DNA from: Botrimarina mediterranea
GTDB taxonomy: Bacteria; Planctomycetota; Planctomycetia; Pirellulales; Lacipirellulaceae
Reading direction: 5' to 3'
NCBI RefSeq assembly: GCF_007753265.1
Contig: NZ_CP036349.1
Location: forward strand, 5,268,862-5,332,861
DNA: 64,000 nt
This document shows positions 9,110-21,585 of this stretch, piece after piece. The notes under the pieces are model-generated. The model saw nothing but the letters and a program-made list of their open reading frames with translations, was not told where the DNA came from and ran no database searches. Position numbers and translations under genes: made by a program. The stretch's first letter is position 1; each line of letters opens with the position of its first letter.

Positions 9110-9829
9110 ATGGGATTCCTCAAGAGCTTCTTCAACAACGTCTTCGACGACTCGGACCTGCCCAACGGCGGCGGCGTCGCTACGGCGACCGCTTCGCTGG
9201 CCAGCTCGTTCGAGGCCGTCTCCGAGCGCGAGCTCGAGGCGCACCTCGCCGTCTCGCGCTACGGCAAGTTCGAGCTCACCGACGCGATCCGTCCGAGCTT
9301 CGGGCTGGAGGTCGTGCCGCGCCAGGGCTTCCGCCACGACACCTACCGCGACGAGGACTCGCGGAGTGACGTGCCGGTGCTGATGGCGTCGGCGACCAAG
9401 TCGCAGCTGATCGACACGTTCATGGAGCTGCTCGAGCCGCTGGGCCCGGTGGTCGATGTCGTGCTTGAGACCAGCCACACCTGCTCGGGCGGCGGTCACA
9501 CCGACCTGTACCGCGAGCACATCGACATGCCGATCCTGCAGTCGATCCTGTGGGACTTCGAGGACCTGCTGCTCAACGACGGCTGCACCGGCGTCGCCGT
9601 GCTGAACCCACGGTTGCCGCAAGAGGTGCAGCTCGACGAGCACAAGCTATTGATCGTCTACGGCAACGAACTGTCGGCGTACGAGAACATTCTGATCGAC
9701 CACCACGTCGACTGCGACGAGCAGCTGCGGTTCATCACCGAGGCGGAACACGTCCACTCGACGACCGAGCGTTATGTCGAGCAGTTCGAAGAACTCAAGA
9801 TGCGCCTCGGGATGGACGGCTGCCTGTAA
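9110..9829 (+). CDS. conserved planctomycete-type protein of unknown function
   Basis: The protein is 239 residues from ATG 9110 (MGFLKSFFNNVFDDS). The frame is open further upstream, but the upstream codons look non-coding. It is acidic and lacks a signal peptide or membrane helix, so it is probably cytoplasmic. A histidine- and cysteine-containing stretch, ETSHTCSGGGHTDLYREHID, lies near residues 120-140, and DHHVDCDEQ follows near 200, which could form a metal site. No known domain was recognised. A strong hairpin follows at 9857. The unusually well-structured sequence and codon pattern support a real gene. Confidence 0.7.
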   Translation: MGFLKSFFNNVFDDSDLPNGGGVATATASLASSFEAVSERELEAHLAVSRYGKFELTDAIRPSFGLEVVPRQGFRHDTYRDEDSRSDVPVLMASATKSQLIDTFMELLEPLGPVVDVVLETSHTCSGGGHTDLYREHIDMPILQSILWDFEDLLLNDGCTGVAVLNPRLPQEVQLDEHKLLIVYGNELSAYENILIDHHVDCDEQLRFITEAEHVHSTTERYVEQFEELKMRLGMDGCL

Positions 9830-9856
9830 GCCAGCGTCGATCGCTTCGAAACAAAC

Positions 9857-9895
9857 ACCAAGCCGGCGGCGGGAACATCCCGCCGCCGGCTTGGT
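9857..9895. terminator. bidirectional hairpin terminator
   Basis: A perfect 18-bp stem (ACCAAGCCGGCGGCGGGA and its complement) closes on a 3-nt loop. It sits between two convergent genes, ending at 9829 (plus) and 9920 (minus), so it can serve both. There is no long U tract, only TTCGTTTGG. Confidence 0.85.
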
Positions 9896-9919
9896 TCGTT
9901 TGGTAGAGAATCTGCTCGG

Positions 9920-10894
9920 TTAGGAGCGACGACGTGCCACGAAGACTGCAAAGGCCAAGAAGCCGAGCGTCGCAGAGGTGGGCTCGGGAACGAGTACGAT
10001 ATTGTCAATAAGGATGAAGTGCGCGCTGCCGAAGAGTTCGTCGCCTTCCCACAGCCCGTCGTCAACGAGGGGGTTCGGGTCTGGGCCGGGTTGGAGATTC
10101 AGGTCGGCTACCGAGTTGAAGGCGTCGTTGTAGCCTACCATGATGGTCCCACCGCTCAGGACGCCGCCGACATCTTCGTAGGTATCGATAGGGCTGCCGT
10201 TGATCGAGAAGATGTACGTGGAACCGGTCTTCTCGATCCCCACCTCGATCCACGTGTTACGCGGGCCCAGGCCGCTCTGGTCGGCTAGACCGGGGATTGG
10301 TGGTCGGCTGTCGTAATTGCCCAAGTTGAGCTGACTGCCGCCACCAGCGTTGTTAGGGTCGACGAATCGCACAAAGTCATTCGACGCCCCGGAATCGCCC
10401 GACGCTATCCACGAGAGGCCATTCCCGTTGCTGATACCGAACTGGAAAGGGGCATCATCGGTGACCGCATCGTTCGTAGGGTCATTCGGCGCAGCGGCGT
10501 GGACGCCGAAAACGCCGAACTCGGTTGTGCCGCCATTCGAGGACTCGACGTTGAACCAGACGTCCATGGTCAGCTTGAAATTGCCGCTAGGCAACGTCAC
10601 GTCGTTGGCGAGGATCACGACCGACTCGCCTTGGGCGCCCGTCTGGTTGTTGAGGTTCACTTCCATGAAGAGGGCCTTGCCACCCCCGTTTGGCGCCGCG
10701 GGAATGCCAATCGGCGTGTAGTCAAAGCCGTAGATGACGCTGCCGTCAAAGACGCCGATCTCGGCATCGACGATCGGTGTGGACCAGCGTGTTGTTGCAT
10801 TGGTGTCAAAATTCTCGGTAAACAGTGGCGCCGCGGCAGCCGGAACTGCTGCTGAGGCCAGCGCCGCCAAGGCGGCGCACATCGTTCGCTTCAT
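9920..10894 (-). CDS. PEP-CTERM secreted protein
   Basis: This 324-residue exported protein starts MKRTMCAALAALASAAVPA, a signal peptide. It ends in a PEP-CTERM sorting tail: VPEP, then a hydrophobic helix and the basic end VARRRS. In other bacteria this tail is recognised by an exosortase, which removes it during export. The middle (GFDYTPIGIPAAPNGG, VNLNNQTGAQG and a glycine-rich beta region) resembles lamin-G/concanavalin-like beta-sandwich proteins of planctomycetes, though no exact family is claimed. It is related in style to the next minus-strand gene upstream, with the shared pattern of a GYDY/GFDY motif followed by IPEAP/IPAAP. Confidence 0.85.
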   Translation of the reverse strand: MKRTMCAALAALASAAVPAAAAPLFTENFDTNATTRWSTPIVDAEIGVFDGSVIYGFDYTPIGIPAAPNGGGKALFMEVNLNNQTGAQGESVVILANDVTLPSGNFKLTMDVWFNVESSNGGTTEFGVFGVHAAAPNDPTNDAVTDDAPFQFGISNGNGLSWIASGDSGASNDFVRFVDPNNAGGGSQLNLGNYDSRPPIPGLADQSGLGPRNTWIEVGIEKTGSTYIFSINGSPIDTYEDVGGVLSGGTIMVGYNDAFNSVADLNLQPGPDPNPLVDDGLWEGDELFGSAHFILIDNIVLVPEPTSATLGFLAFAVFVARRRS

Positions 10895-11065
10895 GAGATC
10901 TATCCAGGGTGAAGGTTCAGGGGGAGCGACGACGCGTCACACTCGCCCAAAGATCAAACTGCCGCTCCGCAGGTCGACAAATCGCCAATCAACGCCTCGC
11001 CTGACTAAAGACCCCTCTTCGCCTGTCTCCAATCTTGCTGCTCTTCCCTTCCGCTGCGTTCTAGC

Positions 11066-12352
11066 TCAGCTGCAACGGCGTCCCGCGATCAGGCCACCCA
11101 ACATCGCGAGCGCGACGGCGGCGATGCTGGCTGGCTCGGGGACGGATTGCGCGCTACTGGGCGGGGCGGTCGCCCCGTAATTATCCGCCCACAAGTCGTA
11201 ACCGGCCTGCGTACTGTCGGGAGAGTTGCCGTCTCGCCAGACGGTGTAGTCGGCCGCATCGACGGAACCGTCGTTGTTGTAGTCGCCGTCGAGCCCGTCA
11301 GGGAGTTGAGTGACCACCAGGTTGTCGAAGACAACCGTCGCCTCGTTGAGGTCGCGGCCGACGCTAGTGAAGAAGTCAACAAGCACGAGCGTAACTTGGC
11401 CCTCCATATCGACCGGCTCTTCGCCGGTGGCGATGCCATCGTCCGGATCGTCGAGGATGGTGTTATCAACGGTTCCGAGGACAAAGCTCGTCCCTGTCGA
11501 CGCATTCGTGACGGTGAACTTGGTCGTGCCTTTCACTGGACCGGGACCCGATCCGCCGCTCGGATCGACTTCCGCCGTAAGCGTAAGCCACTGGAAACCC
11601 ACGGCGCCTGCCGGTTGAGTGAACGAGGGATTCAGCGGGATCGAGAACTCCGGAAAGATCGCCGGCAAGTCGATTAATTCGCCATTCAGCGGGTCGGTGT
11701 TGATATCGGTATTGTCGAAGCCGTTTTGATTTCCGAAGCCAAAGTCGGTGACCGAGTACTGGCCGCTGAAGGTGTCGAGTTCCGATTCATTCTTCAAGAG
11801 GATGAAGTCGCAATTGCTGCAATCGCCATCGCTGCTGAAGATCATGCCGGCGCCCCGCGACGAGGGAAAATCGGGGTTCACCGGATTCGCGACGGTGTCC
11901 GTGCCGACGAATAAGCCTGCGTGCTCGGTCGTACCGATCTGCGTCTCGTCCAGCGACCAGTTGAGCCACATATCGACTTCAACCATGTACTTTCCCGAGA
12001 AGTCGGCGTTCGCCAGCGACACGCCCGCCGAATCGACGTTCCCGGCGGCGACGTTCGTCCTCAGCGCCACCCCACGCTGAGGAGCGTCGCCGCCGGCCGA
12101 CCGTGGCGCCTCGGGGATTTGCAGCAACGAGTAGTCGTATCCAAAGCGGGCGTCGCTCTGATTCGGGTGGTCGAGATTGAAGACCCAACCGGTCGTGCTG
12201 ACCGCGCCACTCGTGAGCAAAGTCTCTTCATTTTGAAAGGAGTCGGTGTAAACCACCGTTTGCGACACCGAGACGTTCGCAAGCGACAAAACCATCGTCA
12301 GCACAGCTGACAGCCGGAAGTTAACCGCGCATTTCGGGTTAATCGAAAGCAT
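11066..12352 (-). CDS. PEP-CTERM protein with dockerin-type repeat
   Basis: The protein is 428 residues from ATG 12352 (MLSINPKCAVNFRLSAVLTM), with a signal peptide to about residue 30. Frames upstream to 12556 are not protein-like. The large middle region resembles the preceding PEP-CTERM protein (GYDYSLLQIPEAP). Near the end, DGDYNNDGSVDAADYTVWRD and a second half ending LWADNYGA make a dockerin type I calcium-binding motif. A PEP-CTERM tail follows: VPEP, a hydrophobic helix and AGRRCS. Such proteins are exported and held or released at the cell surface. The substrate or partner is not known. The adjacent gene at 9920 appears to be a paralogue. Confidence 0.85.
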   Translation of the reverse strand: MLSINPKCAVNFRLSAVLTMVLSLANVSVSQTVVYTDSFQNEETLLTSGAVSTTGWVFNLDHPNQSDARFGYDYSLLQIPEAPRSAGGDAPQRGVALRTNVAAGNVDSAGVSLANADFSGKYMVEVDMWLNWSLDETQIGTTEHAGLFVGTDTVANPVNPDFPSSRGAGMIFSSDGDCSNCDFILLKNESELDTFSGQYSVTDFGFGNQNGFDNTDINTDPLNGELIDLPAIFPEFSIPLNPSFTQPAGAVGFQWLTLTAEVDPSGGSGPGPVKGTTKFTVTNASTGTSFVLGTVDNTILDDPDDGIATGEEPVDMEGQVTLVLVDFFTSVGRDLNEATVVFDNLVVTQLPDGLDGDYNNDGSVDAADYTVWRDGNSPDSTQAGYDLWADNYGATAPPSSAQSVPEPASIAAVALAMLGGLIAGRRCS

Positions 12353-12974
12353 GGGGGCACAATCCTGGTGACCGGAGGCGGGGCGCGTCAGAAAGACATT
12401 AGAACGAAGAAGACACCACAAGCAGCTGCAAGAGGGCGGATAGCGCGAGACGTCTCCCTCGATAGGGAATGTCGGAACAGCGCTAACTAATTGCCTGCTT
12501 CTTCTTCCGACTCGCCGGCTGAGCAGAACCCAAGACCGGCAAGAATCGCCAACCACATGGCAAGCTAGTGAGGTGGCAGATGAACGTCAAACTCTTTTTT
12601 CGCTCAACGGCGATAATCGAAGCTTCTCTGCGCAAAGAGAGGCGGGTAAGTGCGCAATGCAACGAGCATTAGAACTTGGTGATTCTTGCATACCCGCTTA
12701 GCTTAAAGCGCGTACGATTCTCGCAGGTCGGCCCTTCGTCCTGCCCTGCGTGCGTCGAATTCTCATCTCTCACGGTCTGAAGTCCCGTTCGGGACCGACA
12801 GGCGACAGCCCGTGAGGAACAATCGATCCGGCTATTTGACGCGATTCCCTTTGGGGATACGCGAGCATGTTGAGTTGCTCACGCTGCCACCGCCTCACGA
12901 CGTCGATCCGCTCGGCGTCCACGCACGACCCCTCCAGGAGTTCCGGCGTGAACTATCCCCGATCTGTCTCGTTG
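12353..12974. other. 622-bp divergent intergenic region
   Basis: It lies between the dockerin/PEP-CTERM gene (minus) and the first DUF1559 gene (plus). It is less GC-rich than its surroundings around 12580-12720, as expected for promoters. A stretch CCCGTTCGGGA near 12784 is a small palindrome. No riboswitch, tRNA or convincing promoter pair was recognised. Confidence 0.5.
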
Positions 12975-14132
12975 ATGACTCTAGCGCGACGCACCGGCTT
13001 CACTCTGGTGGAGCTGCTGGTCGTCATCGCGATCATCGGCATTCTTGTCGCTCTACTGCTGCCCGCGGTACAAGCGGCACGCGAAGCGGCGCGAAGGACG
13101 CAGTGTAAGAATGCGCTGAAGCAAACGGCCTTGGCGATGATCAATTTCGAATCCGCCCAAGGCGGGTTGCCGCCGATCTCGGAGTTCGAGGAGTCGAACC
13201 CCAACGCAGCCAACGGCAGCGCGCTGATCGTCAACCCAGCGAACGCCAGGGTGTTCGGCGTCGCCGGCGCGATGACGAGTTGGGTGGTGCCGACGCTCCC
13301 TTACATGGAAGAGCAGGCGATCTACGACCAGTTCGACCAGACCCGGGCGATCGACAATCAGGTCGATGCTTCGAACAATCCGATCGACCCTCAAGCCGCG
13401 GAGATCGGCGCCCTCTTCTGCCCGAGCGACAACGCATCGGGCCGCTTCTTTCAGGCAACCGGCGGTGGTGGTCTCGGCTCGCAGACCTTCAACCAGGGTA
13501 GGCGGTTCGCGAAGGGCAACGTCGCCGCCTACATCAGCCCCGTCCATACCGAGTGCCTCCGGCAGTTCCGTGGCGCTATCGGCGAGGAGATCCGTCGGTT
13601 GAGCAAGATCACCGATGGCGTGAGCAAGACGTTACTCCTGGGTGAAGTGCGCACCCGCGACAATCAAGAAGATGTCCGCGGTGTCTGGGCGCTCGCTTTG
13701 CCCGGCGCCTCGCTGCTGGCGGCGGACATGCACAGGGCGGACCCGGACAATCCTGACGCCTCCGTGACCTTCGCCTGCACCGACCCCTTGCCGAGCATCC
13801 GCCGCAACGACGCCTACGAACCCGTGTTGCAAAATGGCGATGCGTCTTCGGTCAACACGCCCAACTCGAAGAGCAACACGATCGCTTATGACTGGATCCG
13901 CGGCTGCACCGACACGACGGGCGCTCTTGCCGACGGAATGCCGTGCTCCGCTTCGGGGGGCCAGAACTCGGGGTACGCCTCTCCTCGCAGCCTCCACCCC
14001 TCTGGCGTCAATGCGGCGAACTGCGACGGCAGCGTGACGTTCCTCCGGGACGACATCGACGCCTATCTCTATGCCCGACTGATTAGCATTGACGATGGGG
14101 AAGGAGAAGTCGAAGGCCGGCTCATTCAATAA
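12975..14132 (+). CDS. DUF1559 pseudopilin-like surface protein
   Basis: The protein is 385 residues from ATG 12975. Upstream in-frame codons to 12867 exist, but the chosen start puts the type IV pilin motif [17 protein letters not shown] directly at the N-terminus, as in type II secretion pseudopilins. The invariant glutamate of that motif is present. The DUF1559 domain follows, ending in the H-X9-DG motif ([16 protein letters not shown]). These proteins are hugely expanded in planctomycetes and are thought to be surface or pseudopilus components. That role is inferred. A second copy with about 50% visible similarity follows 150 bp downstream. Confidence 0.93.
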   Translation: MTLARRTGFTLVELLVVIAIIGILVALLLPAVQAAREAARRTQCKNALKQTALAMINFESAQGGLPPISEFEESNPNAANGSALIVNPANARVFGVAGAMTSWVVPTLPYMEEQAIYDQFDQTRAIDNQVDASNNPIDPQAAEIGALFCPSDNASGRFFQATGGGGLGSQTFNQGRRFAKGNVAAYISPVHTECLRQFRGAIGEEIRRLSKITDGVSKTLLLGEVRTRDNQEDVRGVWALALPGASLLAADMHRADPDNPDASVTFACTDPLPSIRRNDAYEPVLQNGDASSVNTPNSKSNTIAYDWIRGCTDTTGALADGMPCSASGGQNSGYASPRSLHPSGVNAANCDGSVTFLRDDIDAYLYARLISIDDGEGEVEGRLIQ

Positions 14133-14284
14133 CGACCGACGGGCCTACGGAGACATCGACCTGATGAACCACGGATCAAGGAATGTCGTACACCCCGTCC
14201 GGCCGTCATCCCCGAGCCATTCCCGGGGGCCCTTCCTTCACCACCATTCGCCACTCGAACTACTAACGCCTGCAAGAACTTACG

Positions 14285-15472
14285 ATGTTTTCCTCTCGGC
14301 CAACTAGCTTTCGTTCTTCGCGTCGACAGCCGTCAAGCGGCTTCACGCTCGTCGAGTTGCTGGTGGTCATTGCGATCATCGGAATCCTCGTCGCGCTGTT
14401 GCTACCGGCCGTACAGGCGGCGCGCGAAGCGGCACGGCGGATGACTTGCCAGAACCAACTCAAGCAGCTCTCGCTCGCTGCGTTGAATCATGAGTCGGCC
14501 CGCGGGGGTCTGCCGGCAATTAGCAACTTCGGCTCCGACGCTCCTACGGGGGGGCGGTTCGGGAACGGATTCGTCTACCGAACCAACAACAGTAGCTACC
14601 CCGGCGCCGGCGATCTCTACAGCATGTTCGTGCCGATGCTCCCGTACATGGAGGAGCAGTCGCTCTACGACCGGTTCGACTTGACGCTCGGTGTGGACGA
14701 GCAGCCAGGCGAGACAGGCGTCGCCACCGACCCGATCGGCCCGCAGACCGTGCAGATCGCGACGATGCTCTGCCCCAGCGACCAGTCCCAGGGCCGCTTC
14801 TTCCAGAACGCGGCGCTGAACAACAACAAGCGCTTCGGCAAGTCGAACTACGCCGGCTACGTCAGCCCGATCCACATCGAATGCCTGCGTTGGTACCCCG
14901 GAGCCATTGCCGAGCGACCCATGAAGCTCGCCAAAATCACCGACGGCACGGCGCGGACCGTCATCTTCGCCGAGATCCGAACGCTCGAGTCGGAGATCGA
15001 CGAGCGCGGCGCCTGGGCGATCGGTTTAGCCGGGACCGCCCTGCTCGCCGTCGATCAACATCAGCAGGTCGCCGGGGTGGCCACCTATTCCTGTCCGGAT
15101 GCGCTGGACGGGAGCCGCAAGATGCAAGTCTACTCGCCGGAAGAGCAGCGAGCCGGCGCGTCGAACGCCAACACGCCGAACTCCGTGCCGGGCGGAATCT
15201 ACCAGTACGACTCGGTGCGCGCGGCTTCGTGTCCTACCCAGGTCCAGACCGAAGCGGCGGCGCAGAAGATGCCTTGCGGCTACGATGGCAGTGGTGGTTT
15301 TGTCTCGCCGCGCAGCAACCACGTCGGCGGAGTCAACACGTCGCAAGTGGACGGGAGTGTCCGCTGGTTTGGCGATGACGTTGATCCCTACCTTTTCGCC
15401 CGAGCGGTTTCCATCAACGATAGTGAAGGAGATCAGGAGGGGGAATTCGGCGTCCCACAAGCCAACCGTTAA
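14285..15472 (+). CDS. second DUF1559 pseudopilin-like protein
   Basis: The protein is 395 residues from ATG 14285, with a pilin-type N-terminus [17 protein letters not shown] after a short basic leader. The conserved features match the previous gene: [21 protein letters not shown] followed by HIECLR, and the H-X9-DG motif ([15 protein letters not shown]). Order and spacing of these blocks show that the two genes arose by tandem duplication and then diverged. A short membrane protein follows 15 bp later on the same strand, suggesting one operon. The prepilin peptidase that would process the leader is not in the window. Confidence 0.93.
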   Translation: MFSSRPTSFRSSRRQPSSGFTLVELLVVIAIIGILVALLLPAVQAAREAARRMTCQNQLKQLSLAALNHESARGGLPAISNFGSDAPTGGRFGNGFVYRTNNSSYPGAGDLYSMFVPMLPYMEEQSLYDRFDLTLGVDEQPGETGVATDPIGPQTVQIATMLCPSDQSQGRFFQNAALNNNKRFGKSNYAGYVSPIHIECLRWYPGAIAERPMKLAKITDGTARTVIFAEIRTLESEIDERGAWAIGLAGTALLAVDQHQQVAGVATYSCPDALDGSRKMQVYSPEEQRAGASNANTPNSVPGGIYQYDSVRAASCPTQVQTEAAAQKMPCGYDGSGGFVSPRSNHVGGVNTSQVDGSVRWFGDDVDPYLFARAVSINDSEGDQEGEFGVPQANR

Positions 15473-15487
15473 CCAGAGATCATCACT

Positions 15488-15874
15488 GTGCCAGCGCAAC
15501 GGAGCCTGCTCTTGTGCGCGATCACTCTCGGCTTGGCTTTGGTCGCCCTGTCTTACGTTTGGACCACCCTGTTTCCTCCGGCCGCTAATTGGAGCCAAGA
15601 GCAGGCCGCAAGACTAACGGCGGTCGATGCGGACTTGATGCGACTCTACAAGAAGCTCTCCGAAGCGAAGCTCCGCGGCGTTCCGATCCCTGAAAACCCG
15701 ATCCCACTCGTCCGGCTGCTCGAGAAGGATGCGGCGTTGCGGCGTGAGATGGAGGACGCGCTGGAAGCCTCGGCACGCACAGCGAAGCGGCTCTGGCTGG
15801 CGGGCTTGGCGACTCTGTGCACCGGCGTGGCGATTTTCTCTTACGGTAAGAGCTGCAAGTGCGGGTCTACTTGA
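15488..15874 (+). CDS. small two-helix membrane protein, unknown function
   Basis: The 128-residue protein starts at GTG 15488, 15 bp after the second DUF1559 gene, so it is probably co-transcribed. Residues 7-30 and about 104-122 are hydrophobic, and between them lies a charged helical stretch of about 70 residues (SQEQAARLTAVDADLMRLY and onwards). The tail GKSCKCGST has two cysteines. The arrangement suggests both termini on the cytoplasmic side with a periplasmic helical segment. No family was recognised. Its position hints at a partner for the pseudopilin-like protein, which is only an inference. Confidence 0.65.
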   Translation: MPAQRSLLLCAITLGLALVALSYVWTTLFPPAANWSQEQAARLTAVDADLMRLYKKLSEAKLRGVPIPENPIPLVRLLEKDAALRREMEDALEASARTAKRLWLAGLATLCTGVAIFSYGKSCKCGST

Positions 15875-15888
15875 GCCGCCGCGAGAGA

Positions 15889-16353
15889 TCAGCCTTCAGC
15901 GTATTTCTCCAGCAGTTCGTGCTCCAGTCCGATCAACTCCGCCCTTTTGCCGGTCGGTTGGTAGCCGTTGCGGAGGTAGAAACCGACCGCGTCTTCGCGC
16001 GCGTAGAGCGCGAAACGGCGGAAGCCTTCCTTCACGAGCAGCTGTTCCGATTGGAGCAGCAATTGCCGGCCCGCACCTTGGCTACGCCAGTCGGGGCTCA
16101 CCACCACTTGGCGCAAGCGGACCGTGTCGGCCCGCGGCGTGGCGTCGTCGTCCGCCTTGCCGATCAAGCCGCCGATCAGATGGGTGACGTTGCCCGGCTC
16201 CTCGGTGAACAGGCCGTAGAGGTGCTGCGTCTCTTCACCCTCCACGTCATGCGGCGTCAGACGCAAGCCGAGCGGCTCGCGCAGGAACCGATGCCGCAAG
16301 TCGCAGTAAGCGGCGTACTCGAGCGAACCGAATTGGATCGGGCGGACGTGCAA
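15889..16353 (-). CDS. GNAT-family N-acetyltransferase
   Basis: The 154-residue protein starts at TTG 16353. The acetyl-CoA-binding pattern RLRQVVVSPDWRSQGAGRQL contains the GNAT motif Q/RxxGxG/A, and FALYAREDAVGFYLRNGYQP is the typical C-terminal beta-strand block. Members acetylate amines of small molecules or proteins, and the substrate cannot be predicted. It converges on the small membrane-protein gene, leaving only 14 bp between stops. A G-rich repeat begins right at the start codon side (16358). Confidence 0.88.
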   Translation of the reverse strand: MHVRPIQFGSLEYAAYCDLRHRFLREPLGLRLTPHDVEGEETQHLYGLFTEEPGNVTHLIGGLIGKADDDATPRADTVRLRQVVVSPDWRSQGAGRQLLLQSEQLLVKEGFRRFALYAREDAVGFYLRNGYQPTGKRAELIGLEHELLEKYAEG

Positions 16354-16357
16354 AGCG

Positions 16358-16392
16358 AGGGGCTAGGGGGTTGAGGGATTAGGGGCTGAGGG
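16358..16392. repeat. G-run repeat
   Basis: It consists of GAGGGGCTAGGGGG-type words with five closely spaced runs of three to five G. A complementary set of words (CAGCCTCTCAGCCCCTCC) lies at about 16523-16541, so the two may pair across the 150-bp gap between the acetyltransferase and the next gene. Confidence 0.6.
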
Positions 16393-16551
16393 TAAATAGC
16401 GACTGCTTCGCAGTAGCAATTATCGGGCCCTAAACATTACGCCTAGGTCTTCTAAAGCCCTAGCCCCAAACCACTCCTGGCGCTGACGCTTACGGCTCGC
16501 CTGTGTCTTCCCTTAGTTCCTCAGCCTCTCAGCCCCTCCGGTAGCCGCCCG

Positions 16552-19581
<3,030 letters not shown>

Positions 19582-21411
19582 ATGTCTCGGCTCATCGCTC
19601 TGGTCTTGCTCGTCGTAGCCGCCGTCCCTCTCTCGGCCGAGACCGTCACCGCCCCCGGCAAGGTGACGGCCGTGACCGTGTTCCAGGGGCAGGCCTTGGT
19701 CACCCGGGTGATCGAACTGCCGGAGGACGCGGGGCTGGTCGAGGCGGTTGTCACCGAGCTGCCGGAGCAACTGTTGGCCGGGAGCCTCTATGCCGAGCCG
19801 GGCGAAGGTGTCGAGGTCCGCTCGGTCCGCACGCGCAACCGCCCGGCCGACTCGGCGCCGCGCGAAGAGGTCAAGGCGATCGAGGCGCAGATCAAGGACC
19901 TCGGCCGGCAGCTGCGGGCGCTGCAGCGTGAACGGGCGATGATCTCCCAACGGATGAACTACCTCAACCAGCTGGAGCAGTTCACCTCCACCAAGGCGAC
20001 CGAGGACCTCAACGGCGGCGTGCTGAACGCCGAGGCGTTGCGTGAGCTGACCGACCTGGTGTTCACACAACGCGAAGCGGCGATGGAGCGTGAGCTCGAG
20101 GCAATCTCGGAAGAGGAAGACCTGCAAGCCGAGCTGCAGCTCGCCCAGCGCGAGCTGGCGACCCTCACCGGCGGCGGCGAGAAGACGACGCGCGAGGCGG
20201 TGGTGTTCGTCAGCAAGGAAAAGGGCGCCGCATCGGTGCGGTTAATGTACTTGGTGGGGGGCGCCAAGTGGTCGCCGTCGTACAACGTCCGCGCGAAGGA
20301 AGACCGCTCGGGCGTGACGCTCGAGTACAACGCGTCGGTGACGCAGATGAGCGGCGAAGACTGGACCGACGTCGAGATGACGCTCTCGACCGCGACGCCG
20401 TCCCTCGTGGCGACTTCGCCGAAGCTAGAGCCGCTCACGGTGAAACTCGCCGCCGCGGAAGTCGACCGAGTGAAGCAAGCCCAATCTCGCCGCCAACTCG
20501 CGGCCCAGCAGAAGTCCCTCGCCGACAATCGCGGCAACATGGCCCAATACGCGCCGAGCGCGCCCGCCATGGCCGGAAGGTCGATTTCCGCCACGAGCGA
20601 GGACGATCTCTTCGGCGCCGACGGTGGCGTTGCGGGCGGAATTGGCGGTGGGGGATTCGGGGCGGTGTACAACGGCGCGGAGGGGATCGACCAGTTCGAC
20701 CTCAGCCTCAACGCGCTCGCCTGCGCGGTGCAGGTGCTCGACCTGCAGGCGGGCGACGCCTCGAAGCCGGCGCCCTCGCAGTCGATGGAGTCCAACGAAG
20801 GTTTGAGCATTGTCTACCGACTGCCGAACAAGACCTCGCTCCCCAGCCGCAGCGATCAGCAGCTGATCCAGATCGCCGCGCTGCCGATGGAGGCGGACTT
20901 CTACCGCGTCGCCACACCGGTGCTGACGAGCTACGTTTATCAAGAGGCGAAGCTCAGCAACACCAGCGATGTTGTTCTCTTAGCTGGCCCCGCGGCGACG
21001 TTCCTCGGCGACCGCTTCGTCGGACGCGGCTCGATCCCGCAGGCGACGATCGGCGAGTCGTTCACCGTCGGCCTCGGCATCGACGAGTCGCTCCGCGCGA
21101 GCCGCAAGCTCGCCGACAAGTCGGACCGTGTGCAAGGCGGCAACCGCATCGCCTCGTTCGATTACGAACTGGTGCTAGAAAACTTCGGCGACGACGCCAC
21201 CGAGGTGCGAATCCGCGACCGCCTGCCGAAGAGCGAAGGCGAAGCGATCAAGGTGACGCTTGTCGAATCGGACCCGAAGGCGAAAGAAGCCGGCGAGAAG
21301 GACGGGCTCTTAGAGTGGCGTGTCGAAGTCCCCGCCGAGGGCGAGAAGACGGTCGCTTACACGATGTCGATCGAGCACGACAAGAATTTGCAGATCGTCG
21401 GCGGGAAGTGA
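19582..21411 (+). CDS. DUF4139 (mucoidy-inhibitor-like) exported protein
   Basis: The 609-residue protein starts MSRLIALVLLVVAAVPLSAE, a cleavable signal peptide. Residues 25-110 match the DUF4140-type N-terminal beta domain (VTVFQGQALVTRVIELPED). A coiled-coil region follows, about 95-200 (EIEAQ/LRALQRERAMISQRM). The DUF4139 domain then starts at VRLMYLVGGAKWSPSYNVRA and ends with a beta-rich block (RIRDRLPKSEGEAIKV, LEWRVEVPAEGEKTV). Around residues 310-380 there is a low-complexity glycine insert. The family is named after a Drosophila/Streptomyces mucoidy locus, but no biochemical activity is established. Periplasmic or outer-surface location is inferred. Confidence 0.85.
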   Translation: MSRLIALVLLVVAAVPLSAETVTAPGKVTAVTVFQGQALVTRVIELPEDAGLVEAVVTELPEQLLAGSLYAEPGEGVEVRSVRTRNRPADSAPREEVKAIEAQIKDLGRQLRALQRERAMISQRMNYLNQLEQFTSTKATEDLNGGVLNAEALRELTDLVFTQREAAMERELEAISEEEDLQAELQLAQRELATLTGGGEKTTREAVVFVSKEKGAASVRLMYLVGGAKWSPSYNVRAKEDRSGVTLEYNASVTQMSGEDWTDVEMTLSTATPSLVATSPKLEPLTVKLAAAEVDRVKQAQSRRQLAAQQKSLADNRGNMAQYAPSAPAMAGRSISATSEDDLFGADGGVAGGIGGGGFGAVYNGAEGIDQFDLSLNALACAVQVLDLQAGDASKPAPSQSMESNEGLSIVYRLPNKTSLPSRSDQQLIQIAALPMEADFYRVATPVLTSYVYQEAKLSNTSDVVLLAGPAATFLGDRFVGRGSIPQATIGESFTVGLGIDESLRASRKLADKSDRVQGGNRIASFDYELVLENFGDDATEVRIRDRLPKSEGEAIKVTLVESDPKAKEAGEKDGLLEWRVEVPAEGEKTVAYTMSIEHDKNLQIVGGK

Positions 21412-21418
21412 GTCGGGC

Positions 21419-21506
21419 GGCGAACCGGCGATGTTAATCATCGGTGGAGCCCGCCGATTGATTATTTTGGCCGCTTCACACCGACGACTAACGTCGCCGG
21501 CTCGCC
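21419..21506. repeat. hairpin repeat, family A
   Basis: The arms GGCGAACCGGCGATGTTAATC and the facing GACTAACGTCGCCGGCTCGCC pair with a few mismatches. It sits 8 bp after the DUF4139 stop. The loop lacks the GGTAC word found in other copies and looks more decayed. Confidence 0.75.
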
Positions 21507-21585
21507 GGCCCGACATAGGCCGCAACGGGCATGTAAGCTATCCTGTAGCTAACACGCCTTGCCTATCGTCCGGTCGCCCGTTGCT

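Noticed and set aside
12353-12974. Possible riboswitch or small RNA in the divergent region
   Set aside because: No conserved riboswitch core could be matched by eye, and no clear secondary structure was found.
20268-21437. Second plus-strand frame inside the DUF4139 gene (389 codons)
   Set aside because: It overlaps a gene with clear domains in another frame and has extreme Arg/Gly content.
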